Shown: positions 11,526-23,787 of the stretch, piece by piece
How positions within the stretch are numbered: position 1 is the stretch's first letter
Layout of the letters: every line of letters starts with the position of its first letter
The notes under the pieces: generated by a model
Databases searched by the model: none
What the model saw: the letters and a program-made list of their open reading frames with translations, nothing else
Told to the model about the DNA's origin: nothing
Assembly (NCBI RefSeq): GCF_910596095.1
Contig: NC_056539.1
Span: 22,001,001 to 22,065,000 of the forward strand
Direction of reading: 5' to 3'
Length of the DNA stretch: 64,000 nt
Source: Thunnus maccoyii
Taxonomy: Eukaryota > Chordata > Actinopteri > Scombriformes > Scombridae
Made by a program: the position numbers and the translations under genes

Positions 11526-13370
11526 GTTTGGCTGCATTTCCCAAAGATGATATGTAAACAAACACTGGGGGCGGTACTGTGATTTCATTTTTCCAGTGGA
11601 TTTCTGTTGAAGCCATCTGAGTTATTGTAACATAGTCAGGGCCATTTCCCTTCTCAACTGCCTTTCAGCTGACGTTTGACACAGTGATCGTTCAGGAAAT
11701 AGGCATTATCATCTATCTGATGACCTGGAACTTTACTTGAACTAATAGATTGTATATAATCTAGCAACCCCATCAGGCTGTCATACACAGAAAACAAAAT
11801 TACTGGATCTTTACCACTACAGAGATTACACATTGGCCATTTTGGGACTTTCACTTTGCATTTACTTCCTGTCACAAATTCATCTCACCTTGTTTACTTT
11901 GAATCCAAACAGAAATTTGACCTTCATAAAAGAGACTCTCTAGCCTGATTCCAGACCCCTGAATCTCTCTCAATATTAAAAATTAAATGAATAAAGAAAT
12001 GAAAACAAAATGGTAATTCAATCTGATTATAAGGCAATATCACGCCAACGTGACAGAGAGTGTGAGTTTGACATCTCATTTTGATTGATTGTATTCCCAT
12101 TTGTATAACTGTATACTCTACTTTACATATTTTCAGATTCAAATATTGTATTTTCAAAATTTTCTAAAAAAGGTGTATCGTCAATTTGCAGGATGCTATT
12201 TTTGTTCCTCCTGCTTTTCACCACAGCATGCAAGTCAGTGTCATGTGACCACTTTTAGACTGACTGCAGCATCAACTTCATTTCATCAGTCTCACTGTTG
12301 GATGATATGTTCATGCTCACGATGGCTGCTGATAAGAATTAGGTCATCACTTTCAGAGGCATCCTGTGATAACATGGTGTGTTGGTCAAGAGGATATTTT
12401 GACTAGTCAGTGGTGTGCGATGAGTCACCGAAGTCGTTCAAATTCTCTGGGGACCATTTGTCACAGTTTGTTACAAAGTGTTTGACCAACAAACGGGGCC
12501 AATGTTTGAATCTTTAAAACCTCCCTAAAATGTTGTCAAAACAAATTAAATTAAGAGAAAAAACTCTACGACTCAAGTGGAAAGCTAGTTTTGTGCACAA
12601 ACAGGACAGTTCTGTCACCAAGCTGCACTTTATGTTATCACAGATAAAACTTTTTCATATAGCCCTTTTCCTCACTCTCACTCTGTTTTGTCCTTCCTTT
12701 AAGGAAAAAATAGCCCCAAAAATTCACAAAAAAAGGACTTGACTGTGCCAAGAGGAAGAACATAACAACTATTTTAGGAGTCTTTATCTTTGCACAAATA
12801 TGAACTATTCCTGCATTTTGTTTTGAATTTAAACAAGACTTGCTTCAGGGGGACACAACCATGTGTCCACAGCATTGACTGTACTCTGACTATCCTGCCT
12901 GTAAATTTAAACTTTAAATGGCACCTATGTTAGTCTTGCTTAGTCATATTTAGGAATTTGGCTTGACAGCAGACTTTCATTCAAGATTCAAATTCAACAT
13001 TTTACTCAAAAATTAAAAAACAAACTGGGCTTCTTGTATAGAATCAAATGATGCCTGTCTTCTTCCAATTGTAAAGCTATTGTGCAGCCAACCTTCATGT
13101 CCTTGACTATGGAGATATCCTGTATTGTCATGCTGCCCCACCAACACTTCAGCAGAAACGCTGTGTATCACAGTGTATTATGCTTTATCACAAATGACGA
13201 ATTTTGTACTCATCATTGTTCTCTGTATCACATAGTTGGTTGGGCTTCCTTACAGTCAAGAGGAAAAAACCATTGTACTTGTATTTTTTTGTTTTGCCAT
13301 TAATTAGAGCAAATGGAGAAGCTTCAGTGCCAGTGCGTGATGTATCTCAGGCTGAGAGAGGACCCTAAGA
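11526..13370. other. Intergenic, no gene seen
   Basis: AT-rich sequence with only short, low-quality open frames. I found no exon with convincing splice sites or a recognisable domain. Confidence 0.35.
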
Positions 13371-13375
13371 GAGGA

Positions 13376-13480
13376 GGCTAACCCTAACCCCTAACCCTAA
13401 CCCTAACACTAACCCTAACCATTTATGGCTAATGTCATTTAACTTTGACAATATAATTTCATATTTAAATAACCCTAACC
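13376..13480 (+). repeat. Interstitial telomere-type repeat, (CCCTAA)n
   Basis: About six to seven CCCTAA units, slightly degenerate (one CCCCTAA, one ACTAA), occupy 13376-13421. Two more units follow at 13471-13480 after a 50-bp spacer. This is the vertebrate telomere motif in an internal position, about 40 bp before the Harbinger-like transposase remnant. Confidence 0.85.
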
Positions 13481-13523
13481 TTACTTTATTATTAAAAAAA
13501 TGTCTTGTCATTAATCAGAATGA

Positions 13524-14582
13524 GTGTTGGACAGGTTTTTTAACCAGCAGGACACACGGTCTGATTTTCGGCTGAGCATGGTAGCAATGCTGCTGGGCCT
13601 TCTCAACCTGGAACAGAGACACAGATGGGATGCCACAGTTGAGAGCCTGGTGTTTCTCTTCTGGCTGGCAAGTGGGGCATCATACAAGGTGGTCTCCAGA
13701 GTGTTTGGAATACCTTGTTCCACTGTCTACCGCATCGTCCATAGAGTCACTGAGGAGGTGGTGGCCATTCACCACATGGTCATCCACCTCCTGAAGACCC
13801 AGGAAGACCTGGAAGCAGTATCCCGTGGGTTTGCAGGGCTAGCAAGACACAGAGCCTTCATGAAAGCAGCTGGAGGAATCAATGGCTGTCATGTCCACAT
13901 CAAGCTCCCGAGTGGCCCTGATGGTCAGTGCTACAGGAACAGGAAATTGTGCCCTTCAATCATCCTGCAGGCTGTTTGTGATCATCAGGGCCACTTCCAT
14001 GACACCTACGTGGACTGGCCTGGGTCAGTCGATGACACAAGAGTGCTCTGCCACAGCCTACTGTACAGGAGCTCACTCTATCATCTTCCAGGGCACTTGA
14101 TCCTCACAGATGGATGGTACCCATGCCTCCAACACCCACTCCCCCTCATTCCCTACAAGAGGCCAGTACAAGGTGGTTGAGCCCAGCGCTTCAACGCCCC
14201 AATATAGACCATGCTTTTAGGATGATGAAGACCAGGTTCCAGGCCATCTTCCTGCAAGTACTGGAGGTGCACCACACCTTTGTATAAGTAATCACTCAAC
14301 AGGATTTTTTAGAATACAGAACAAGAGTAAATCAAACAGGATGAATTATTTTTTCAGGAGGCATAATTTCTTTTTTTCCCATTTTTCCCCATTTCAGGTC
14401 ATAACAGCATGCACCCTCCTCCATAACATCAGCAATGGGGCTGGTGCCATTGTGGCCCTAAAGGATGAACCTGAGGAGGATGTGGCAGAGGATGAGGGGG
14501 AGAATGGTTTGGAGACAGTTCCTGGTGTGACCAGCTGTCTGCAGAGGTGTTTTCCCTCAAAGAGGTACCACGACTATTTTTA
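13524..14582 (+). pseudogene. Broken PIF/Harbinger (HARBI1-like) transposase
   Basis: The 13524-14180 frame reads like the DDE transposase of Harbinger elements: a helix-turn-helix-like segment (YKVVSRVFGIPCSTVYRIVH), then a GINGCHVHI block, YVDWPGSVDDTRV and a final TDGWYPCLQHPL. The frame is broken at 14180. The continuation, with RFN, then AFRMMKTRF and LQVLEVHHTF, lies in another frame up to about 14285. A last piece (VITACTLLHNISNG, 14398-14582) follows a TTTCAG and could have been a second exon. The block usually read as GAIDGCH carries N in place of the first catalytic D, and the usual E before the MMKTR motif appears as D. No ATG begins the frame. It is a dead copy; domestication is unlikely given the frameshift. 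Confidence 0.8.
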
Positions 14583-14899
14583 ACAGGCAAGTAAAAGAAC
14601 TGTAAAGCACAGCTGTAGAGTACAGCTGAGGTTGCAATGTCATTTGTTTTTTAAGGTATTCAGTCATAAACCAACATATTGATGAATAATGGATTTAGAA
14701 GTCAGGGGATCACCAATTTTACATTTGATTTGATTTATTTTTAATATTGTGTCATGCATTTACAAATGCCCAGCCTCTATGGCTTTACATGACATCATTA
14801 AACAAAAAAGATCCTGCATCCCATATGATTTACAATACCACTATTAAACAAAGAAACTATCCTGTCTTTTTTCCAGGCTTCAGAAACTAAACTTGCCAT

Positions 14900-15190
14900 C
14901 TTAAAGACACTAAAATTAAACATCCCTTCCATCTTTCTTCATCAGTGCTCTAAAATATTCTTGAATTTCAATCATACGTTTCGCTTAATATTGGTGTTCT
15001 TAAATTCTCATAAGAGGGACTGTACAAAAGAAAATGTAATTCATTCTCAACGTCTCCCAGTTCACACAGCTCACAAAACCTGTCCTCCTCCTACATGTCT
15101 TTAAACCTGCCAACTTCTGGAGCCACTGGGAGGGTATCTGCTCTCAACTGGGCGACTAATGATCTTTGACTTCTTGATGAATGTGATTTA
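14900..15190 (-). pseudogene. LINE ORF2 C-terminal fragment
   Basis: Read on the minus strand, 15190 down to about 15000 gives a degenerate peptide with SLVAQLRADTLPV, then DRFCELCELGD and NELHFLLYSP. This is the Cys-x2-Cys...His zinc-knuckle-like tail common at the end of LINE reverse transcriptase polyproteins. Stops and frame changes show that it is fossil. The clade cannot be set from this piece. Confidence 0.6.
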
Positions 15191-15589
15191 ACATGAGGTT
15201 CAGTACCATAGGAGTGCTTAATTTAAATATGTAATTTTGGTTTTAACAGAATATCTTTTAACCATTTTTCTTTACTTAGTGAGTAGCTGCATCCTAATTG
15301 TATCAATGTTGCACCTTAGATTATTTCTAAAGATATATTGTAGCCCACGTACCTTCATATTGAGCTCTGTAGTCCATTGTGCTATTTACTCCAAAAACAA
15401 ACTTTTTTAGTTATCTTGTCGTCTTCAATATCAACCAAACGATTCCACAGTTTTATCATTTTCCATTTTCATTTCACTGATTCAGGTATTACCAATTTCT
15501 TCTTGAACAGCCAAGAGACAAAAAAAACTGTATACACAGAGAAAACATCTTATGGCTCTGTTCTTAATGGGACATGAATATCTGTTTCA

Positions 15590-15800
15590 TAGCAATCCAT
15601 CTGAGAGTTGTTGAGATATTTCACTTCAAATCAAAAACCCGTCAACCTCATAGCGGCACTAGTTGAAAAGTCAGGGGATTACCAAAGTTAGTACGATTCA
15701 TCCTCTGAGAACCATGAATGTCTGTGCAAAATTTAAAGACAACCCATCCAATAGTTGTTGAAATATTTCAGTCTTTACCAAATGGACCAACCTATACCAT
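15590..15800 (+). repeat. Dispersed fish repeat ('ttgttgaaatattt' family), copy 1
   Basis: It carries phrases such as CATCCAATAGTTGTTGAAAT and 'gacattcatg/ccatgaatgt' that recur at 21840-21934 plus 22720-23040 and around 36955-37100 and 37360-37480. It is probably a non-autonomous DNA transposon; no protein is encoded. Confidence 0.5.
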
Positions 15801-16942
15801 CCATTACCTTCCATAGAGTCACACAGACAGCATGACAAAAATAATAAACATACATGTATTTGCTCTGCTAAATCTCAGTCACAGTGAATCGTTTTAATGT
15901 CCTGTACACAGATCATTTTAATCACACCAGCACCCTGCTCTGTTTTACACACACTTCTCTCATCCATCTAGATAACAGATGCAGGGTGCTAATGCGTGTT
16001 TGTGTTTTCGTCCACAGAAAAGAATTAACTCTGACAGTGGAAACTCAACAGTTATTATTTTGAAGATAATAAAAAGTGTATTACGTGAGAAGACATGGTG
16101 TTACAGATTCCTATTGGCTTTGTGTACATTTGCTACTGTAGTGTGAATGTAAACTGCACAAAGTTAAACAAACGCTCCTACAGTGTTTGTACATTGTTCC
16201 CATTAGCAACTAATGATTCAAGGAATTAGGCAATGCTTTTATTCACAGTAAGCAGGCAGTGCCAGCGTCAAACACACTTTGATAGTACGTGGTTTTAAAG
16301 GGCCCTCAGCCTGCAACCTTACTGGAGTTCAAATACTGTGCTGTGGTCAGCATAAATTTAATCAAGGCCAAAAGAAAGAGTGCTGTCAAATCCAGATCCG
16401 ATATCTGGTCCCTCCATTAGACACAGTACCTCTGACATCACTAATCAGACATCAGTGCTGAGACCCTGAATTTTTTAAAATATACTTCGGCCAAATGGAG
16501 GCACTAAAAGTTTGATATATTGTCTTTTTTGCCACTGCACATCTGATTTACGGGAAACTTGAGAGAATGGCATCTTTGCTCTGTTTTTAACATTTTAGTT
16601 AAATTATAACAGTTCTGAATTTTACTGCCCACAGTATAAGTATGTTTTTACTGTATTTTTGCAAGTCTTGGAATATTGTATTTCATTCCCCAATCCTTAA
16701 GTTGTACCAGCTGTAACTGTCATCAGGTTACAAAAAAATGTCTAGAATATAAAAACAGTAAATGGTTCCTTGTTTTTCTTCTCTCTGCTGCATGAAACTA
16801 AAAAACATGAGGCAATTATTTTCTACTTATTAACCGCATCATTTGTGCAGACTGATATTTTGTTTGAAAAGGTGACAGTAAATCAAACCACATGTAAACC
16901 AGCCTCTTATGTTCTATAATATCAAGATACTGTAGCTTGGTA

Positions 16943-17310
16943 GGACTGAAACAATTAGCCAACTAATCGATTAGCTGATTGACAAATATGAATCGATGAC
17001 TATTTGGATAACCAATTCATCATTTTAGGAAAAATGCCAAATTTTAAAAATGTTGAAAATGTGAGGATTTGCTGCTTTTCTCAATTTTATATAATATAAT
17101 TTATCAATTTATATAATTTCATATAATTGTTTATTTAAAAATTAGGGGTCAGATAAAACAAGCAATTTGGGGACATGACCTTCAGCTCTGGGAAATTGTA
17201 ATGGCCATTTTTCACTTTTTTGGACATTTTATACACTATTGATTGGATTATAGATTATCGACTATATTATAGTTTAATTTACAATGAAAAAAAGGATTAG
17301 CTGCATCTCT
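16943..17310 (+). repeat. Dispersed fish repeat with 'aatcgattag' ends, copy 1
   Basis: The element begins with a run of overlapping AATCGATTAG-type palindromes, contains 'gaaaatgtgaggatttgctgc' and ends near 'attatcgactat'. Related copies are at 35753-35960, 54395-54615, 59033-59330 and 59960-60290. It is a widespread non-coding repeat of spiny-rayed fish. Confidence 0.6.
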
Positions 17311-20300
17311 GAGACTGCCATTTATAAGGGAGGAATATACAAATGTTTCTTATCTACAGCAAATGATTGGTGCCAGGTATAAAAACTCACTCTCTGTCTC
17401 GTACTGTATTTTGGACACTACTACGAAGTTTCTCCACTGTTAGTCTCAGTTTCAGGCTGAGAAATGAATAATTTATCTTACTAAAATCATTTGAAATTTG
17501 TTAGATTCATCACCTTGAAGGGCCAGTTTAGTCCCACATGCCGCTCTATACAGTATAACGTCTCCCCATGTAAGGCTTTGTTTATGGCTGTGTGAGGACA
17601 CAGTTTGGCACTCAGCCACTCCGTTGCACTACAGGCCAACTTCTTCCACTGTGGTATTTTTACACATGAAAATGATAATCACTCAGAGTCTGTTAGCTCT
17701 TTGTTCATGTCATGTAACTGCAACTATAACCAGAGGCTAAAATATATTCCTATTAAATCACATTCAGGTAACTCTCACAGTAAATGTCTCTGTGGAATTA
17801 GCACAGGGACAAATAAAATATACAGCAAATACATGAACATAACAGCAACAGCAAAAGCCATTAAATTCCAAAATTCAGACCTACAAAGCCAGACTTCTTG
17901 TTCAGTTTGATTAAATAACATTTTTTAGTGTTAAACTGTTTCATCTGCTCAAGAGGTCATGTTGTTTCCACAACACACAGGAGAACATGTAATCCATCAG
18001 TTTAAGTTTGAGCATGAAACACGCCACAGCACTAGATTTGCTGTTCTTCCTCATAGGATGTTGGATGTGGGAAACACTTGACCGCATTTAGTAATCTTAG
18101 TGAGACTCAGTCGGCTCAACATGCTGGCAAGCAGCTAATGTACTTGATGTCATCATTTACGTGTTCACATGGGCGTAAGAGGCATTGAAAATGTGGGTGG
18201 GACAATCCAACAGGGCATCTGGGGGTCCTTCATCACAAATATTTAACAGAGTACAAGTCATTTCCTGCATTCCGGTGCCTATTAACAGGTGGTTTGATAC
18301 TTTTATCTGGCAATGCTAGCGTGAGAAAAATTATGGGTACATTTTTTAATTTTATCCAGAGGAAGTGGTTGGCCACAGATCACATATTTGAAGATATTAA
18401 AAAGCTAAAAGTACAGATATTGACTCAATGAGTAATTCAGAGCAGTCTTTAATAACAACCACTCATTGTTTATTTAAACTTGAAGAGCTCTTTATGCTTG
18501 CGTGCAACTGCAAGTTCTGTTTAATGAATTTTTTTAATGTTATCAAATTTATGAGTAATATGGATAGGACAACCGTAGTCTAAGTGCTCCTAAGTGCCCC
18601 ATTCATCCTCTGATCATTTCTAGTACCATGAAGCGACCACCCGGAACTGAGGCCTGTGTCTTAAAGCTAGATTATGTTGTTAGCCCGTTATCTTGTTGGC
18701 TTGTTTACACACATTTTTTCATGCGTAATACTGCTACTGAGAAGCACTCCACATAAATATTTAGGGCAACATTTCATGACAAAAGGCATCAATATAACAA
18801 CCATCTGCCACCTTTCATGAAAAGCGAAGTGAAATCGTAAGTGGCAAAGGTTTGAGAAGTGTGTGTGTGAGCAAATCCATCAAGTTAGCTGAATAACATC
18901 ATAAAAGCTTTGTGGCACAGGCCCCTGATATATACTTTTTTTGGCTAAGAACACATATTTGCTAACATTTCAAATAGCAAATAACTTAAAATCCAACACA
19001 TAGGACCCAAAAATCTCATGAAATATTGAAATGAATGCGACACATTTAATCACCAACAATGGCTTACAGGGGTTGATGCTTTTTGCTGTTTTTTTATTTA
19101 ATAAATTTCATAACCTCAAACAATTATCAGGTGCCCAGTTGTATCAACTAATGTAATTGTGGCACTGCAATAATGTTTACTTCCCTTGTTCCTTCTTTAC
19201 CTCTTCATTTCATCCCTTTCTTTCTCTCCTTCTCTTTTAGTCTCATTTGCCATCTTGCTCTCTTCTTTCCTGTCCCGTTTCCCTTCTTCCTACCAAACAT
19301 TAGCGTGTAAATGTGCACACGTGCTATGTGATAATCTGCCTAGATGCAAAGTAGCAGTGAAAACGTGGTATGATGGTATAATGATCTGGGTATTCTCTCA
19401 ATAAGCAAGCAGAATAGCTTTGATAATGAAGCGCTGACACAGTGGATAGATCGATGCACTGATTTTCGACATAGTAAAAACATGGTAGAAGTGGTGGGGG
19501 GTCTACACTAATAATTTTAAAAAGTAACTGCAATGCTTGTGTGTTTAGCTGACATCCCAAAGTAACTGCGACATGCAACATGACGAGGGAAACAAGTTGA
19601 AAAAATCAGCTGGTGTGTGCAAAAACAAATTTGGGGATTTCGATGAAATGAAAATTGCACAAAACAGTTGAGTCAGGGCAACCGTGTCTGTTTGTGGGTG
19701 CGATACATGGCTATTAGATCTTAAAGTGGTTGGTTTTGTGTTGCTTTTCCAAGGATCGGATGTCTAAGTAACACATTGCTGAGTGTAGATAGAATAGGAA
19801 TAAAATGGTAATCTTTTTACAAAACAAAAAATTTCCCATTATAAACATTACATCTACCACAAAATCAATCTTAAGGTATTTGCATATAAAATATGTTATA
19901 ATATATTTAACAGAAAGTTTAAAGTTATGTTTATGTGGGAAATTAAACAACTTAAGTCTGACCAAAATTTGGCTGTAAGGCTGCAATTAAAAAAAAGTGT
20001 GAGTGATTAATTTTCTTTTCTACAAAAAGTTGATTTAATATCGACTTTAGCAAAACATGGAACAAAAACATTTGTGGGGTTTATGTTACGTAGGATTTTT
20101 GTGTATTCCTAGTCTTATTGGGTATACAGAATTAATATGGTAATGACCCGTCAATTATTCAATTCAATTATTATTCTCTCATTGTTTATCATTTCTAAAA
20201 GTCCTTGCCGATGTACCCACAGAAGTGAAATGGTGGTTACTGCTACCGCGAGTACTTGGAACTGGATTTAGTACCACCTACTGAAGGGTAACAAAATGTA

Positions 20301-21680
20301 GCTCCAGGAATTTGTCTCCAAAGCAGGCAGAGGACAGTAGAAACAAAAGCATTACCCAGGACGATGGGTTCTAGTTCAGGTACGAGTAGGTAAGTTCCTG
20401 TAGTGGAAAAGGCCTATTAGACTCAATATGTTTGACATCTTTTAGACCAACAAAGGCTTCTATGATTTCTCCCACAGAAATGTATCCCAGGCAGCATTAA
20501 GAAGCACCATTTAAACCTTCATGTTGTGAATCAATAAAATTTGATTTTTTAAATTTATTTTCAGAGACGCTTTTTTGATTTCTTGATCTGCGAGGCAGCG
20601 TGCACATCTGAGGTGCAACTATATGTGTTTTCCACTTTCCTGTCTTATTTATTCTCTAAACAGTTTTGGGTCTGTCAAGGCTGTAGCTCATGAATTATAG
20701 TTAGTAGTTCGATCCTTTGCTCCTCGTGTCCACAAGACACAGATGAATGAGTGTTCGGAAAAAATGGCAGTATTATTTTGAACGAGAGTGCCTGCTAAGT
20801 GAATGTAATGTACTGCATTCAATAAAACTGTGCTGAAAATGTTAATGAACTCTAAGGATGGCTTATCTTCCAATGAGGTTTATATCAAGCTCAGTGGAGT
20901 CATGGAGGAAACTGGCTCCAAACTCAAAGTGACCAACACACAACAATCAGGGTGATGGCTACTGCCAAAGCTCTGCTATGTGTGTTTGTGCGTGTGTGTC
21001 TGTGAGACATATTTCACTGTCACTGTTGGGAAATGTGACTAACATTTATCCCACTCTTGTTGTTCTTGTTAAAAGGAAACTTGAAACCCCCTCAAGCTGT
21101 GATGACATTAATCTACATGATCTTTTCCTGTCTGTGATGTTTTCTGCAGGTTGGTTGGTGAAACTGATTCAATCTGGTGTTTCATGTCCTCAGGTTACTA
21201 AAGTCTCAGCCTTTCTGCCAGCTGATCTAAGTATTCTGGCTTTGCATATTATTTTAATTCTGAAAGAATCTTTCTCATTTAGAGGAGATTTTTTTGGAAA
21301 GCCGTGGCTAATCTGACATAAAACTCTTCCTGTTTCTGGGGGTTTTGAGCAAATTAGCTTCGCTTCCTGAGAAAATGTGTCTACTTCTTTGCTAACCTAA
21401 ATATTTTAAATGATCTGGGACATAAATATTTGGGACATAAATATTTATTCAAGTGCATTGCTTACATTTTGATCTCTTTCACCAAGTGGCTGGATTTCTT
21501 AACTTACTAACTATACATGTCATATAAATAAAGTGAAGTAGGAGTATACAGTTGCATAAAACAGAAAAACTTTAGTAAAGGTTTTGATTGTGAAGAATGT
21601 TCCATGCTTGGTACGAGGGGCTAAAAGTCAAGATAGTTCAGTTGTGACTCTAGGACACAAATGTCTGATGACAATTCTTT
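17311..21680. other. Intergenic, no gene seen
   Basis: About 4.4 kb without a credible exon. Parts look repetitive: 18170-18260, and 20210-20420, which contains 'gagtacttggaactgg' and 'agtggaaaaggcc' phrases typical of a fish MITE. I could not delimit them. Confidence 0.35.
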
Positions 21681-21685
21681 TGATA

Positions 21686-21800
21686 TCTTTGTCTTTATTC
21701 AACAGCACAAAGTGCAGAGAGACAGGAAACAGGAAACGGTGTAGGAGGAGGGGCATGAAATGTGACAAAGGTCTGTGGCTGGAATTGAACTGCAGACTTT
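21686..21800 (+). repeat. Short interspersed repeat, reverse tRNA-like, copy 1
   Basis: It has 'ctttattcaac', then GAGACAGGAAAC, then 'ggctggaattgaactgcag', the same order as the copy at 22350-22521. On the opposite strand the last part resembles a tRNA B box, which suggests a tRNA-derived SINE lying in reverse. Confidence 0.5.
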
Positions 21801-21934
21801 ATAGTGAGTTACCGGAGCACCTGAAAACCTTTCCTTGTTGAGTGAAACCTCTCTATCTACAAGATGGATTTGCACAAAATTTTCCACAGACATTCATGAT
21901 TCCTAGAAAATATATTCTAATGACTTTGGTGAGG

Positions 21935-22719
21935 TTAAAGGATGGGTTCACAATTTTTCCAAGTCTGTCTTAAAACAATAGTCAGGTGACCAAATGAACA
22001 TTAAGATTTTTCTTGCCATAATCATTCCTCCTGTTCATACTGACCATTAGAAGATCCCTTTATAATGCTCTTACAATTTAAGTGATGGGGGCCAAAATTC
22101 ACAGTCCTCCTTCTGTGTAAAAATGTATTTAAAAGTTTATCTGAAGCTGATATGAAGCTTCGGTCATCCAAATGAGTCAAATCAAGCCAATATCTGTCAA
22201 CGTTACAGCCTTTTTAGTGCCAAAGTCCCTCTTTTTGTTACTATATTTCCAACACGGCTCAACAGGGAAACACTGTCGGATGATGCTAAAAAGACTATAA
22301 ATGTAGTAGATATCCACTTGATATGACTGACTCAGACTGCTGACACCTCTTTTTTAAAGATTTTTGGCATTTTGCCTTTATTTGAGAGTCAGAGTAGAGA
22401 GGCAGGAAACAAGGGAGGAGAGAGAAGGTGTGACGTGCAACAAGGGCCCCCCGGCCGGGAATCAGGCCATGGACATTGCAGTTATATGGTATCATTATCA
22501 TTAGGCCACCTGGGACGCTTAAATGCATTTCTTCATAAAATGACACAGTGTGGGTTTTGGCCCCATCATTTACACTAAAAGCACGTGGGAAGGAGATCTA
22601 TTAATAGCCAGTATGAACAGGAGGAATGATTACAGCGAGGAAAACCTCTTTCAGTGTTCATGTGGACACCTGAGTGTTGTTTTAGGACAGACTTGAAAAA
22701 TTGTGAATCTGTCTTTTAA
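21935..22719. mobile_element. MITE with long terminal inverted repeats, TTAA borders, split by a SINE
   Basis: The left arm (from 21935, ...GGGTTCACAATTTTTCCAAG...) and the right arm (to 22719, read in reverse) match through 'cacaatttttcaagtctgtc', 'aaaacaa' and 'caggtg', and further in at 'atcattcctcctgttcatact'. TTAA is present at both borders. A one-armed relative is at 31680-31910. A reverse-tRNA-type SINE sits in the middle at 22350-22521. No transposase is encoded. Confidence 0.65.
22350..22521 (-). mobile_element. Reverse-oriented tRNA-like SINE inside the MITE, copy 2
   Basis: It starts 'tttgcctttatttgagag', contains GAGAGGCAGGAAACAAGGGA and ends after 'ggccacctgggacgc'. On the minus strand it begins with a tRNA-like head having a B-box-like TGATTCCCGGCC. 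It interrupts the inverted-repeat element around it and is therefore younger. Confidence 0.55.
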
Positions 22720-23040
22720 TATTTGTGGTTTTAAGTGAAATGTCTCAACAACTATTGGATGGATTGTTAAGATATTTGGTTCAGACACTCATGTTTTCCA
22801 TAGGATAAATCGTAATAACCTTGGTGATCCCTTCACTTTTCCTTTCGTGTCATCATCAGGTCAAAATTTAAGTTTGTCCAATACTTGGTAAACAACAATG
22901 GTAAACATTATATTATACCTGCTTAACATCAGCATGTTAGCATTTTGCTCAAAGCCTAAGTATAGCCTCATGGAGCCGCTAGCATGGCTGAATGCTGAGT
23001 CCCCCAACTTAATAGAAATGCAGTACTACCCTGTGACTAA
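22720..23040 (+). repeat. Dispersed fish repeat ('ttgttgaaatattt' family), copy 2, right part
   Basis: It contains 'aactattggatggatt' and the phrases 'atcagcatgttagcatttt' and 'cctcatggagccgctagcat', the latter widespread in fish genomes. The left part of the same copy seems to be 21840-21934, separated by the inserted MITE. Confidence 0.5.
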
Positions 23041-23708
23041 CAATTGTATTTAATGTGATATTCATGAGGCATTACATAACATCATAAGTGATTTCTGTAG
23101 CAAGATGTTCTTTTTCTCTCTGATTGCCTTATAAACATTATTCATCAAAATTCTGTTACCTAAAGATTTAATTGTTTTAGTTTTCTTTAAAATGCTCCTT
23201 TCAGCATTTGTTCTGGTTCCTCCTTCCTGGTTTTCATAGAGATTCATATTTTTCTGGCACTTCGACACATTTAGTTGAGATGATATTTCAGAAAATACCA
23301 CCCAAAGCATGTCCTTGGGGGAAACACTCACATCCCCTGAGAGGGAAAGCACCATATGCTGACTGTCTTTCCAATTACAGCGTCTTCAGCCTTCTACCAG
23401 AGTTCCCATGTCTTGTATTTGTACTTGGACGTCCCAGCGGATGTTAATATATCACTAGTGAGTCTGCGGCTTAACCTTTGACTCTGAGAAGCTTCGGCTG
23501 CCAACTGAGCTTAAGCAGCAGGGTTAGAGCAGACACATACTCCAAAGGTGAGACAGCTCAAATGTTTCCTCTTGTGCTTTTTAGGAAACAAAATTACAAA
23601 TTCAACTTATAACTTCTTTAAACCTGGAAATCTTATTTCTTTGCACTTTGACATGAAGAAATGTCTGACATGATTTGATTTTCTCTTTTTCTCAAGCTGC
23701 TCTTTTTC

Positions 23709-23787
23709 AGCCAATAAGTGTGACAGCCACATTGTTTTCGCATCATCCTGCGCACCCCCTGCCTTGAATTTCTAAACAGACCTCAAC
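23709..23787 (+). other. 5' leader of the dab-like gene, possible splice acceptor
   Basis: CTCTTTTTCAG ends at 23710 and would make a good acceptor 77 bases before the first ATG. A non-coding upstream exon is therefore likely, as in many Dab genes, but I cannot locate it. The following CCAAT could also be read as a promoter element. Confidence 0.3.

Noticed and set aside
13376-13480. True chromosome end
   Set aside because: The telomere-type repeat is short, degenerate and followed by 50 kb of normal sequence with genes.
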